Counted from the stretch's first letter, positions 14,950-24,613 are shown. The stretch: 29,163 nt of DNA from an uncultured Flavobacteriales bacterium (GCA_937974275.1 CALJIF010000089.1:1-29163), one strand, 5' to 3'. Numbers and translations are program-made. Notes: generated by a model from the letters alone, not told the origin.

Positions 14950-17250
14950 ATGATCCGCACGACCCTGCTATTTTTTCTTCTTGCGCTGGCCATCACCAGC
15001 CATGTCAATGCACAACAACTGTTTACGTTAAGCGGAACAGTGGCCGACTCTTCAAACGGAGAAAGTTTGCTCGGAGCGGTAGTCTCGGTACAAGGAACAG
15101 GTAAAGGAATGGCCACCAACGAATATGGCTTTTATTCGATTAGTTTACCTCCCGGAAATTATAAAGTCGCAGTACAATTTACGGGGTATAAATCAAAGGT
15201 TTACGATGTACAGCTGAACGGAAACACCACGTTGAACATTAAAATTTCGAACAGCAGCGCACAAATGAAAGAAGTGGTGATTACCGCAGACAAAGACAAG
15301 AATGCGGAACAGATTACTTCTACACAAATGAGTGCCGTGAATATTCCGATCGAAAAAATACGTTACGTACCGACTATCGGAGGCGAAACGGATGTGATCA
15401 AAGTGATGCAGTTAATGCCCGGTGTAAAACGCGGTGGCGAAGGACAAAACACCATGTTGGTACGTGGCGGTTCCGGTGATGATAACCTGATTTTATTGGA
15501 TGAAGCGGTCGTTTACAATGTGTCTCACCTGTTCGGATTCTTCTCGGTATTTAATAACGATGCGTTAAAGGATGTCACCATGATCAAAGGTGGATTTCCG
15601 GCGCAATACGGTGGACGTTTATCAAGCGTAATGGATATCCGCATGAAAGATGGTGATATGAAAAATTATCACGCTGAAGGCGGCATCGGATTGTTATCAT
15701 CACATTTAACAATTCAAGGTCCTATTATTAAAGATACGTGCAGCTTCATATTATCCGGACGTCGTTCATACATCGATCGTGTATTCAAGTTAGTAAACGG
15801 ACAAGATATTTTACCGTATTACTTCTATGATGCCACACTTAAAGTGAATTATATTTTGAACGATAAGAATCGTTTTTATGTGAGTGCTTACACCGGCGAT
15901 GATGTTTTATCACCACCCAAAACAGAAGAAGGATTATTTGAAGGAGGTTTTCGATTAGGGAATTTCACTACTACAGCACGCTGGAACCACCTGCACAGTC
16001 AAAAACTATTTTCGAACTTATCTCTTATACATACCCGCTTTCGTTACGATGTGGAAGCGAATATTCCCGGCAATTCCTTTTTGGCAAAATCGCGCATTGC
16101 AGATTACGGTGTGAAATATGACTTCAGTTATTTCAGAAATCCCGACAGTAAAATTCGTTTCGGATTTATGGGCACCCTTCACGGTTTCCGTCCGAATGTT
16201 GTCAATACAGCAGGTGAAATTTCCGAGTTTATTCGTTCACGCGAGGGACAACTCATGCTCAATTTTGAAACCGGCGTGTACATTCAGCACGATCATCAAA
16301 TTACGGAACGCTGGAATTTGGCATATGGTTTCCGACAGTCGTTTCTAATTGCGAAAGGCGCTACATACACCTCTCCTGAGCCTCGTCTTGCGGCGACATT
16401 CATTATTGATGAGAAGAATTCGATTAAAGCCAGTTATGCACGCATGACACAATATGTGCATTTGGTTTCCAGTTCGGCTATTGCGTTACCTACCGACTTG
16501 TGGTATCCTGTTACTAAACGAACTAAGCCATTACATTCTAATCAAGTTGCGGTTGGATTCAATCACAATTTTCCAAAAGCAAAAACCATTGTAACCGTTG
16601 AAGGTTATTACAAGCACATGCGCAACTTGATTGAATATCGGGAAGGTGCTGTTTTAGTTTTAAATGATAATTACGAAGATGAATTGGTTGCGGGAACCGG
16701 ACAGAGTTACGGCACTGAGTTGTTCATTCACAAAACTGATGGTCGCATAACGGGATGGATTGGATATACACTTGCATGGACTACCCGTCAGTTCGACGAG
16801 TTAAACGGAGGAAAGCCTTTTTATGCCCGTTACGATCGTCGTCACGATTTGAGCATTGTGGCAACAGGTGAAATCACGAAACGCTTCTTAGTATCTGCGG
16901 TTTGGGTGTATTCCACCGGGCAACGATTTACACCGGTCATCGGATATTTTGCAATGCCGAATTCTTCTAACACGAACATTAACACACTTCCCATTTATGG
17001 GGAACGGAATGGCACTGTTTTACCATCAGCGCATCGCCTCGATATCAGCTTCATCATTAAATCAAAAGATCAAACTACTCGTAAATGGCTGAAATGGCAA
17101 GGAGAATGGAGCTTTGGGTTCTATAATTTTTATAATCGTGCTCAGCCTTATCGTATTGAAGTTGTACAAACCGACTCCGGTAATTTTAAATATGTTTCAC
17201 GCGGACTTTTTGGAACAATTCCATTTTTCGCCTACACTTTCAGATATTAA
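14950..17250 (+). CDS. TonB-dependent outer-membrane receptor with carboxypeptidase-regulatory-like domain
   Basis: A 766-residue product with a Sec signal ending ITSHVNAQQ (cleavage about residue 21). Residues 26-105 are the beta-sandwich CarboxypepD_reg-like domain (LSGTVADSSNGESLLGAVVS and NEYGFYSISLPPGNYKVAV). The plug follows at about 130-235, including LVRGGSGDDNLILLDEAVVY and GGFPAQYGGRLSSVMDIRM. The remainder is a beta-barrel, ending in the aromatic FFAYTFRY expected of outer-membrane barrels. The DUF4249 lipoprotein three bases downstream is a regular partner. No SusD is present, so a polysaccharide system is unlikely; the ligand is unknown. Confidence 0.92.
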   Translation: MIRTTLLFFLLALAITSHVNAQQLFTLSGTVADSSNGESLLGAVVSVQGTGKGMATNEYGFYSISLPPGNYKVAVQFTGYKSKVYDVQLNGNTTLNIKISNSSAQMKEVVITADKDKNAEQITSTQMSAVNIPIEKIRYVPTIGGETDVIKVMQLMPGVKRGGEGQNTMLVRGGSGDDNLILLDEAVVYNVSHLFGFFSVFNNDALKDVTMIKGGFPAQYGGRLSSVMDIRMKDGDMKNYHAEGGIGLLSSHLTIQGPIIKDTCSFILSGRRSYIDRVFKLVNGQDILPYYFYDATLKVNYILNDKNRFYVSAYTGDDVLSPPKTEEGLFEGGFRLGNFTTTARWNHLHSQKLFSNLSLIHTRFRYDVEANIPGNSFLAKSRIADYGVKYDFSYFRNPDSKIRFGFMGTLHGFRPNVVNTAGEISEFIRSREGQLMLNFETGVYIQHDHQITERWNLAYGFRQSFLIAKGATYTSPEPRLAATFIIDEKNSIKASYARMTQYVHLVSSSAIALPTDLWYPVTKRTKPLHSNQVAVGFNHNFPKAKTIVTVEGYYKHMRNLIEYREGAVLVLNDNYEDELVAGTGQSYGTELFIHKTDGRITGWIGYTLAWTTRQFDELNGGKPFYARYDRRHDLSIVATGEITKRFLVSAVWVYSTGQRFTPVIGYFAMPNSSNTNINTLPIYGERNGTVLPSAHRLDISFIIKSKDQTTRKWLKWQGEWSFGFYNFYNRAQPYRIEVVQTDSGNFKYVSRGLFGTIPFFAYTFRY

Positions 17251-17253
17251 ACT

Positions 17254-18126
17254 ATGAAATATTTATTCTATTTCTTTATCACTGTAAGCTGCACGATCAC
17301 TGCGTGCTTGCCTCCACCGATTGATGTGGATGTGGAACCTGCTCCTCCTCGGCTGTGCATTGCTTCTCAAGTATTCGGTAACAGTGGAATTGTGGTGGGC
17401 CTTACACGAAGTTATAGTCCGTTGGAAGGTTCGGTAAATGATGACAGTACAGGGCAAGATTTACTTGAACGTTTGCTGGTAGAAAATGCAGTTGTTACCA
17501 TTGATTATAGCGGAGGAACAGATACATTATATCAAATTGCCCCGGGGATTTATACCAGTATCGTTACTACATTAAATGCCGGTGAAACATATACGATTCG
17601 CGCTTATGATCCCGCTTATAATTTGAATGTGTGGGCAGCTACAACAATGCAGTCTCAAATGGAATTTGACACATTATATCCGGTTATAACACGAACAGCC
17701 CAAGATACTTCAGTCAGCTTTAAGTTTAAACTAATCGATAACGTCAATTCAAACAATTATTACGTTGTCAATTTCGTAAAGAAAGTACAAGGTGATAGTA
17801 CGTTTGACATCAACAACATCTTTGCTGCAGGATCAAATGAAGTCCTTACCGAATTTGAATTGTACGACGACCGTTCCTTTCAAAATGGTGTGCTTGATAA
17901 AGAAGTACGTCTTTTGTCCGCTAATCACACAGACACAGTTGCAGTTGTGGTTTCTGAAATAACGCAAGGTTACTATGAATTTCTAACCGCGTTTAAGCGT
18001 TCGAGTTCCGTGTTCAATCAGCTTACCGGAGAACCGATTAATTATCCGTCAAATGTCAACGGAGGTCACGGCTATTTCACCATGCACCGTATGAACGCAA
18101 CGGTTTTCGATCTGAATCAATACTAA
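17254..18126 (+). CDS. DUF4249-type lipoprotein
   Basis: A 290-residue product with a lipoprotein signal, TITAC (Cys 18), followed by a Pro-rich linker LPPPIDVDVEPAPP. The body matches the DUF4249 layout: LCIASQVFGNSGIVVGLTRS, then VENAVVTIDYSGGTDTLY, PGIYTS, and LNAGETYTIRAYD, a pattern of an Ig-like domain followed by a beta-rich region. These proteins are encoded next to TonB-dependent receptors in Bacteroidota and are thought to work at the cell surface with them. It starts three bases after the receptor stop, so co-expression is near certain. Confidence 0.85.
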   Translation: MKYLFYFFITVSCTITACLPPPIDVDVEPAPPRLCIASQVFGNSGIVVGLTRSYSPLEGSVNDDSTGQDLLERLLVENAVVTIDYSGGTDTLYQIAPGIYTSIVTTLNAGETYTIRAYDPAYNLNVWAATTMQSQMEFDTLYPVITRTAQDTSVSFKFKLIDNVNSNNYYVVNFVKKVQGDSTFDINNIFAAGSNEVLTEFELYDDRSFQNGVLDKEVRLLSANHTDTVAVVVSEITQGYYEFLTAFKRSSSVFNQLTGEPINYPSNVNGGHGYFTMHRMNATVFDLNQY

Positions 18127-18196
18127 AAGAAACCTGTTCAATTCTTGCATCTTCGCTCGGGATAGTCGATTATTGTAATACACTAATCCTCTGTCC

Positions 18197-19492
18197 ATGT
18201 CCTCCCGTCGCGATTTTTTACTCAAAGCCGGCTTAAGTACCGGAGCCTTCATGATTCCTTCCGTTTTTGAACCCATGTGGTCCAAAGGTTTGGAACGGCA
18301 ATTGGAAAAAGTTCATGGTGTATCTCCCAATCTTGTTGCTGCCGATGAGGATTTCTGGAATTGGGTACGCGTGAATTATGCTATCAATCCAAACCTGATT
18401 AATTTGAACAATGGTGGCGTGAGTCCACAACCATTGCCGGTTCAGGAAACACATATTCGTTTTTACAAACACGCTAACGAAGGACCGTCCTATTTTATGT
18501 GGCGAGAAATGGACAAAGGCCGGGAACCTTTGCGGAAGCGACTTGCCGAAATTGCGGGAGTTGATCCGGAAGAAGTTGCCATCAACCGCAATGCCACAGA
18601 AGGATTAAACAGCATTATTTTCGGATTAAATCTGAAAGCGGGCGATGAAGTCGTGTTGTGCAAGTACGATTATCCCAACATGATTAACGCCTGGAAACAG
18701 CGCGAAAAAAGAGACGGCATAAAACTCGTTTGGATTGATCTGAATTTACCTGCTGAAAATGAAACCGAAATTGTAAATGCGTACACTGCAGCATTTACGG
18801 ATAAAACGAAAGTCGTTCATATAACACACATGATCAATTGGACGGGACAAATAGTACCTGTTCGAAAAATTGCGGATAAAGCACATGCCAAAAACATTGA
18901 AGTACTATGCGATAGTGCGCATACGTTTGGGCACTTCCAATATACAGTTCCGGAATTGGGCTGCGATTATTGGGCGACAAGTCTTCACAAATGGATGTGT
19001 GCGCCTTTCGGTACGGGAATGATGTGGATTCGCAAAGAAAAAATTACGAATGTTTGGGCGTTATTATCGGCCCCCGAGCCGGATGGTAAGGATATTAGAA
19101 AATTCGAGTCGCTGGGAACACGTTCGTTTGCTGCAGAGATGGCCGCCGCCTCTGCTCTTGACTTTCATCAACTTATTGGCGGGGCCAGAAAAGAGGCTCG
19201 CCTGAGATATTTGAAAAATTACTGGCTGGATAAAGCTTCGAAAATTCCCGGGATAATTAAATTTACTTCGTCATTACCCGCTTTTTCTTGCGCACTAGCG
19301 AATGTCGGTATTGAAGGTGTAACGCCGGAAGAAATTGAGCGCAAGTTGTTGGAGAAATACCGTATTCACTGTGTAGCGATTAAATGGGAAAAAGTTAATG
19401 GTGTACGCATAACACCAAACGTGTACACTTCTCTTCAGGATCTCGATTTGCTGGTGAAAGGACTCTCAGAAATTGCTCAAGAAAGAAAATGA
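18197..19492 (+). CDS. Tat-exported class-V aminotransferase (isopenicillin-N-epimerase-like)
   Basis: A 431-residue PLP enzyme. The N-terminus MSSRRDFLLKAGLSTGAF is a textbook twin-arginine signal (SRRDFL), with no obvious A-x-A cleavage site after it. The fold-type I core shows NLNNGGVSPQP, INRNATEGLNSIIFGL, the cofactor Asp 239 in LCDSAHTFGH and the Schiff-base Lys 265 in ATSLHKWMCAPFGTGMMW. This resembles the epimerase/cysteine-desulfurase-like subgroup of class V, whose members racemise, transaminate or break C-S bonds; substrate unknown. Tat export suits an enzyme that folds around PLP first. It overlaps the RidA gene by four bases. Confidence 0.88.
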   Translation: MSSRRDFLLKAGLSTGAFMIPSVFEPMWSKGLERQLEKVHGVSPNLVAADEDFWNWVRVNYAINPNLINLNNGGVSPQPLPVQETHIRFYKHANEGPSYFMWREMDKGREPLRKRLAEIAGVDPEEVAINRNATEGLNSIIFGLNLKAGDEVVLCKYDYPNMINAWKQREKRDGIKLVWIDLNLPAENETEIVNAYTAAFTDKTKVVHITHMINWTGQIVPVRKIADKAHAKNIEVLCDSAHTFGHFQYTVPELGCDYWATSLHKWMCAPFGTGMMWIRKEKITNVWALLSAPEPDGKDIRKFESLGTRSFAAEMAAASALDFHQLIGGARKEARLRYLKNYWLDKASKIPGIIKFTSSLPAFSCALANVGIEGVTPEEIERKLLEKYRIHCVAIKWEKVNGVRITPNVYTSLQDLDLLVKGLSEIAQERK

Positions 19493-19947
19493 AGAAGGTA
19501 GTTTTTATTGTGTTAGCCGCAGTTAGTGTAACAACGTTAGTCTGGGTAATTATTAAAAATCCCGACACGAAAATTGTTGTACATACCGACTCAGTTCCTC
19601 AACCAATTGGGCCCTACAGTCAGGCAGTTGTTCATGATAACACCATCTACGTTTCAGGACAAATTGCATTGAGTCCTAAAACAGGGCAATTAGATACAAC
19701 TTCCATTCAAGCTGAGACAAAGCAAGTCATGAATAATATTCGTGAAATTCTTGCAGCTTCAGGACTTGAAATGAAGCACATACTCAAAACCACCATTTAC
19801 CTGACGGATATAAAATTCTTTCCCGAAGTGAATGAAGTTTACGGTTCATTTTTAAATGATAAAAACTATCCGGCACGTGAGACAATTGCTGTAAAAGCAT
19901 TACCTAAAGGGGCACGAATAGAGATAAGTGTTATTGCAGGATTCTAA
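19489..19947 (+). CDS. Membrane-anchored RidA family protein
   Basis: A 152-residue product: residues 4-22 form a hydrophobic signal anchor, and residues 28-152 a complete Rid/YjgF/UK114 domain. Family signatures are PQPIGPYSQAVVHDNTIYVS, SGQIALSP, and NYPARETIAVKALPKGARIE, keeping the Arg (130) and Glu (145) that in E. coli RidA bind and act on the imine. RidA hydrolyses reactive enamine/imine intermediates released by PLP enzymes. The usual protein is cytoplasmic and about 128 residues; the added anchor should place this one in the periplasm, next to the Tat-exported enzyme encoded just upstream with which it is translationally coupled. Confidence 0.88.
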   Translation: MKKVVFIVLAAVSVTTLVWVIIKNPDTKIVVHTDSVPQPIGPYSQAVVHDNTIYVSGQIALSPKTGQLDTTSIQAETKQVMNNIREILAASGLEMKHILKTTIYLTDIKFFPEVNEVYGSFLNDKNYPARETIAVKALPKGARIEISVIAGF

Positions 19948-19950
19948 AAA

Positions 19951-19990
19951 CAAAAGGGCTGATCTTTATAATCAGCCCATTTATTCTTAA
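19951..19990. terminator. Bidirectional terminator between convergent genes
   Basis: GGGCTGAT (19956-19963) pairs with ATCAGCCC (19971-19978) around a seven-base loop. T-rich sequence lies on the right (ATTTATTCTT), and A-rich sequence on the left gives TTTTGTTTTT in minus-strand transcripts. It serves the RidA gene and the convergent secreted-protein gene. Confidence 0.85.
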
Positions 19991-20004
19991 AATAGTTATT
20001 TCAA

Positions 20005-22083
20005 TTAATTCTTGATATAACGAATAGTCTCTGTGTTATCTCCTGCAGTTACGCGAATCAAATATGCTCCTGCAGCTAATTGATTCATTTCAGTCATCTC
20101 AGCCACATAGAAATCAGAAGTAACGTTGACACGGTACATCATCATCACTTTACCGCTTAAATCAAATACAGTGATAATTCCTGCCTGATTATTTGCTCCT
20201 GCTATTTGAATCGTAGGATTAGTAATACCATCACCCGGGTTCGGGAACACATTTACTCCGAAAGGAATTACTGCATCTTCAACCTGCATTTCACGAGCTG
20301 CGGAACCAAGCGTAATCGTACAAACTTGTCCGTAATTACCCCAAACACCTGCAACTTTTGCTCTCACCTGGACATTATAAGTATGCCCGGTCTGAATGTT
20401 TGCGAACCAACTCACTGCGATTGAAGGTGTCCCACTTCCACGCAAACGAGTAACGTTATAGTTTAATGCGGTATTGGTAACTAAGTACTCATAATCCTGA
20501 GCACCGGCAACAGGTGTAACATTTAGAATGCTGCTTGTTGTTAAATTCTGTGCATTACAAGACCCGGAAGCCAACTGCGTCAGCGGAATGTCAGATGTCA
20601 ATGAAATCTGACAGGTTGGACCAAAAGCTCCCCATACACCACCAACACGAGAACGAACTTCAACATCATACGTTTGTCCATAAGCCATGTTCGGGAACCA
20701 TGTTAAAGGAATCGACCAGGTTGGACTACCCATTTGGCGAGTGACATTGTAGCCTGTTGCTGCACATGTTACATGGTACTCGTAATTCTGTGCAGCTGCA
20801 ACAGGTGAAGTGGTAATGCTATTTGCTAAAGTGAGATTTGTTGCACCGCAGCTCGTTGAGTTCAATTGTGTTAACGGAATAGTAGGCAACAAAGTTATCG
20901 TGCATATCGGGCCATAATTTCTCCATTGTCCATGCAGGAATCCACGTATTTCTACGTTATATGTATTTCCATATTGTAAACCAAGTATCCAGGAAAGAGG
21001 CATATCAGGCACTGCATTTCCTTTCACTCTGCTATAGGAATAATTCAATGCTGCATTCGTAACACGAAATTCATAATTAGTAGCACCCGGAATTTGGCTC
21101 CCAACCATAATCTGATTCAAATTAACATTAGTTCTGCCACACCAGGCAGAATTTAATTGCGTAACGCAACCGTTATAATCTACCGTGATATTCTGAATTG
21201 CACTGTTGCTATTGCCAAATGCATCTGTGTATGCGTAGGTGATTGGGAAAGTACCAACACCCGACAAAGCAGGACTAAATGTATTGTTAACAACACCTGT
21301 TCCCGAATAAGTTCCACCTGCAGGAGTTGCACTGTTTAATGCGAACGTATTTTGTCCCGGACAGATCGTACCAAATGCAGGAAATACGACACGTGGGATA
21401 GACGTAATAGAAATATCATCTAAACGAACACGACCTGTGTTGTGGTTAGTATTTGTCCATTGTCCACTAACATAATACCAAACCCAACGCACCTGAACAA
21501 CAGGCTGGTGATCGACGCTCGAAGGCAGCGCTACCGGGCCGAAATTTGTAAGCGAACCTGTACTTCCTAAAGCATACTCAACCGGACCACCGGGCAATTG
21601 CAACCATGCACCAGAAGTGCCAATTCGATATTCACAACGAAGTCTGAAAATTGCCCCTTGACCAGGGCGCTGCGAATGTGTGCCGGCGAGAAATGATACT
21701 TGAACATTTGTTCGGTTGGTTGTATTAACCGCAACAACTACTTCACCCAAACGACCATTTGAATAGCCTCCAGTTGCTTGTGCTGGATTGCTTCGCATAC
21801 CGATACCATTAGCATTTAATCCCCAAACATTTGTTCGTGATGCCTGCTGCTGATTGTTTAATGGCAGCGGAATATCAGAGGTTGGTGTACTTGCCACTGA
21901 AACCGGGCTGGAGCTCATCTGATGGATAGCCATACCGGAAGGCAAAGCAGCAGCAGTGGCAGACAATGAGGTGAAACTGAAATGGTTTTGCGTTTCCAAA
22001 TTCCAAGGTGTTGGATTGGTTTGTGCCTGTGCTGAAAATGAAATCAGCACGCTGCAAGCAAATGCTTTGCATAACTTGTACAT
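20005..22083 (-). CDS. T9SS-secreted repeat protein, adhesin-like
   Basis: A 692-residue product. A Sec signal ends at SFSAQAQ (about residue 21). Residues 35-230 look like a beta-sandwich (ending RVRLDDISITS); residues 235-302 form an Ig-like unit (PAGGTYSGTGVVNNTFSP). Three repeats of about 97 residues then start at 308, 405 and 502 (TQLNSAWCG, TQLNSTSCG, TQLASGSCN), each with Y-E-F/Y-x-V-T, W-x-x-N/G-x-x-x-G and a closing C-x-I-T/S-L. Two Cys per repeat are conserved (315/394, 412/491, 509/588), consistent with one disulfide each. The last 80 residues are a type A sorting domain (VNVFPNPGDG, VFDLSGKVMM, AGAYLIRV, ending RYIKN). The protein is predicted to be secreted or surface-attached; ligand unknown. 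Confidence 0.88.
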   Translation of the reverse strand: MYKLCKAFACSVLISFSAQAQTNPTPWNLETQNHFSFTSLSATAAALPSGMAIHQMSSSPVSVASTPTSDIPLPLNNQQQASRTNVWGLNANGIGMRSNPAQATGGYSNGRLGEVVVAVNTTNRTNVQVSFLAGTHSQRPGQGAIFRLRCEYRIGTSGAWLQLPGGPVEYALGSTGSLTNFGPVALPSSVDHQPVVQVRWVWYYVSGQWTNTNHNTGRVRLDDISITSIPRVVFPAFGTICPGQNTFALNSATPAGGTYSGTGVVNNTFSPALSGVGTFPITYAYTDAFGNSNSAIQNITVDYNGCVTQLNSAWCGRTNVNLNQIMVGSQIPGATNYEFRVTNAALNYSYSRVKGNAVPDMPLSWILGLQYGNTYNVEIRGFLHGQWRNYGPICTITLLPTIPLTQLNSTSCGATNLTLANSITTSPVAAAQNYEYHVTCAATGYNVTRQMGSPTWSIPLTWFPNMAYGQTYDVEVRSRVGGVWGAFGPTCQISLTSDIPLTQLASGSCNAQNLTTSSILNVTPVAGAQDYEYLVTNTALNYNVTRLRGSGTPSIAVSWFANIQTGHTYNVQVRAKVAGVWGNYGQVCTITLGSAAREMQVEDAVIPFGVNVFPNPGDGITNPTIQIAGANNQAGIITVFDLSGKVMMMYRVNVTSDFYVAEMTEMNQLAAGAYLIRVTAGDNTETIRYIKN

Positions 22084-22218
22084 AGGAAATAGGGGTTAAC
22101 AGATTTAATGGGTGTGAAGATATATGAAACAACATCACTCAATACTGATCATGATCATTTAAAGTGGTGATTTTGATTACCTTTAACCCCATTCACACAA
22201 ACTAACTCGTTAGCTACC
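22084..22218. promoter_or_regulatory. Divergent control region with 12-bp palindrome
   Basis: This spacer drives two divergent T9SS-protein genes. It contains the perfect palindrome TGATCATGATCA (22146-22157) near its middle, and GGGGTTAA (22092-22099) facing TTAACCCC (22183-22190). Both leaders therefore carry TTAACCCC and TTCACAC, although in different order. A TACCTTTA at 22178-22185 is one base off the -7 consensus for the plus gene. Confidence 0.35.
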
Positions 22219-24594
22219 ATGAAAAAAATTCTTACCCCGTTGCTCTTAGGAATTTTATGTTTGAAATTGGTTGCACAGGCACCTATTCCCTCTCCAATTA
22301 TTTATGGCTCTAGTCCGTTTCAAGATTCTCTTTGGGGAATTGATACTACTACATGGCAAATCGTTCATCGTGTTGCTCCTTCATTACCGTCATTTACGAT
22401 CACCGGTATCAATGGACTGACTTACGATCCAACGACTGCACAGACCTACGCGATTCTGAAAGTATCCGCCGTGTCCGGTCGTGTATTAGCAACGATTGAT
22501 CCTGCGACAGGCATTTGTACTCAAGTCGGTAATCTGGGAGATAACTTCTCCAGTATCACAATTGGAAGTAATGGACAGATGTATGGTGCAACAGGTGATG
22601 GCGCTACCGTTTCGGAAACGTTTTACGATATCAATAAAACCAACGGAACTAAAACATTACGTTTCGCAATGGGTAATGGTGCAGATGGCGAGATCATCTG
22701 CTTCAATCCGGATGATAACCACATTTATCACTGGTCAGGAAATGGTACTGTGGTGATGGAAAAATTTCCGGTGAACAGTGTGAGTTACACGCCTACCAAC
22801 ATTCCAATTACCGGAACGTCAGGTGGAGAAACTTTCGGTGTCTTATATAATGGTCCCGGTAAATTGATAATTAGTAATATTTCCAGTAGTTTCAAGCGTG
22901 CATCAACGTCGGGCGTCTATGCCGCAACCAACATCATGAGCTTACCTGATGATCTTCGCGGACTGGCAATGCCAACTCGTGCAGCGTTTGGTCCAAATAC
23001 TATTTGCCGTAATGAATTGGCATACGTAAATATTGGAGGCGGAACACAGCTTCTATCACACGTCATTTACCATTGGGGTGATGGTAACTCTGATACGCTC
23101 ACCGTTGCGGCTGCATTGGCGTTACAGGCTTCAGGCGGTCATTCGCATTCTTATACTACAGGAGGAAACTACTCCATCGCAGTTGTTGGATATACAGGAA
23201 TTGCAGGCGACACGATTGCAACACAAGCTCTAACGGTTAACAATTTACCGGTAGTTGCATTGTCAGGTGCATCTGTAATTTGTAGTGGCGATTCAGTAAC
23301 ATTAACAGGCTCCAGCGGAGGAACAAGCCAATGGTATTTGAATGGTTCTCCAATTGCAGGTGCTACAACGAATGTGTATTCCACCAATGTACCCGGTGTT
23401 TACAACATGATTAAAACCAACCTGAATACTTGCGCCGATTCTGCTGCTGTTGGAATTACTTTAACGCTTGGAAGTTACCCTGTTGTCAACTTAGGTGGAG
23501 ACGGAAATGCATGCGCTGGAACAATACTTGACGCCGGCAACGTTGGTGCGACCTATTTATGGAATACAGGCGATACGATTCAGATGATTCCTGCCAACAC
23601 AACTGGTAATTATTCTGTTGCCGTTACAAATACGGATGGATGCACTGCAAGTGATACGATTAGCCTGACAATTTGGGCATTGCCTGTTGTTGATCTTGGA
23701 GTAGATAGTTCTTATTGCGGCAGCGCTACATTAGTTGCATCAATTCCAAGCGGATCAACTTATTTATGGAATGATAATAGCACGAATGATTCACTGACTG
23801 TTACCAATACGGGAACATACTTCGTAAACGTAACGGATACCAATGGTTGCGTGAATAGCGATACAGTTAACGTGGTGATCAACGCTTTACCTAATGTTAG
23901 TGCATCGGCTGCGGTTACTTCCATGTGCGAATCAGCACCTCCTGTTCCATTAGTGGGCACTCCTGCAAATGGAACATTCAGTGGTCCCGGAGTTTCAGGT
24001 ATAACCTTTACACCTTCAGTTAGTGGTGCAGGTAATCATACTGTTACATACACGTATTCTGATACCAGCGGTTGCAGTAACACAGCAGTAATTGTGCTTT
24101 CCGTTTTTGCAAATCCGTCAGTAAGTGCAACTGCGTCTTCCAATACAGTATGTGCTGATGACGCTAACGTTACCTTAACCGGAACGCCTTCAGGTGGTGC
24201 GTTTTCAGGAACATCCGTAAGTGGTAATTCATTCGACCCTTCTGCAGGTGCCGGAAATTATAACATCATTTATACGTATACCGACACCAACAGCTGCTCC
24301 GGAACAGCAACCATTTCAATTACTGTAGATGCTTGTGTCGGCATTGCAGAGCAAATTTCAACACATGATGTTGTCCTGTACCCGAATCCAGCAAACAACG
24401 GATTTACCATTGCCGGACTTAACGGAAACAGCCTGATTGAGATCATGGATCTGAGCGGGAAAGTAGTAACGACACAACAAACAGCTGCCGACTTGGTGAA
24501 TGTTAACGTAGAAAATCTTCCAACAGGAGTTTATTTTGTTCGCATCAGTAGTGAAGGAAATTCACGTACCGAGAAGTTGATGATTCAGCGCTAA
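22219..24594 (+). CDS. T9SS-secreted multidomain PKD/Ig-like protein
   Basis: A 791-residue product with a Sec signal (cleavage about residue 20, KLVAQ-A). Residues 27-255 look like a beta-propeller (repeated LYD/IDxxTG and NGQMYGATGDG strands). A PKD domain at about 262-341 carries YHWGDGNSDTLTV. Then come an Ig-like unit (343-417), two units of about 68 residues with LWNTG/LWNDN (420-555) and two of about 74 with TFSGPGVSG/AFSGTSVSG (557-703). Residues 712-791 are a type A sorting domain (VVLYPNPANNGF, IMDLSGKVV, LPTGVYFVRI, ending KLMIQR). It is predicted to be a long surface or secreted protein, possibly in adhesion; no enzymatic motif seen. A strong terminator follows. Confidence 0.88.
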   Translation: MKKILTPLLLGILCLKLVAQAPIPSPIIYGSSPFQDSLWGIDTTTWQIVHRVAPSLPSFTITGINGLTYDPTTAQTYAILKVSAVSGRVLATIDPATGICTQVGNLGDNFSSITIGSNGQMYGATGDGATVSETFYDINKTNGTKTLRFAMGNGADGEIICFNPDDNHIYHWSGNGTVVMEKFPVNSVSYTPTNIPITGTSGGETFGVLYNGPGKLIISNISSSFKRASTSGVYAATNIMSLPDDLRGLAMPTRAAFGPNTICRNELAYVNIGGGTQLLSHVIYHWGDGNSDTLTVAAALALQASGGHSHSYTTGGNYSIAVVGYTGIAGDTIATQALTVNNLPVVALSGASVICSGDSVTLTGSSGGTSQWYLNGSPIAGATTNVYSTNVPGVYNMIKTNLNTCADSAAVGITLTLGSYPVVNLGGDGNACAGTILDAGNVGATYLWNTGDTIQMIPANTTGNYSVAVTNTDGCTASDTISLTIWALPVVDLGVDSSYCGSATLVASIPSGSTYLWNDNSTNDSLTVTNTGTYFVNVTDTNGCVNSDTVNVVINALPNVSASAAVTSMCESAPPVPLVGTPANGTFSGPGVSGITFTPSVSGAGNHTVTYTYSDTSGCSNTAVIVLSVFANPSVSATASSNTVCADDANVTLTGTPSGGAFSGTSVSGNSFDPSAGAGNYNIIYTYTDTNSCSGTATISITVDACVGIAEQISTHDVVLYPNPANNGFTIAGLNGNSLIEIMDLSGKVVTTQQTAADLVNVNVENLPTGVYFVRISSEGNSRTEKLMIQR

Positions 24595-24613
24595 TAACCG
24601 ATTTTGTAATCGT

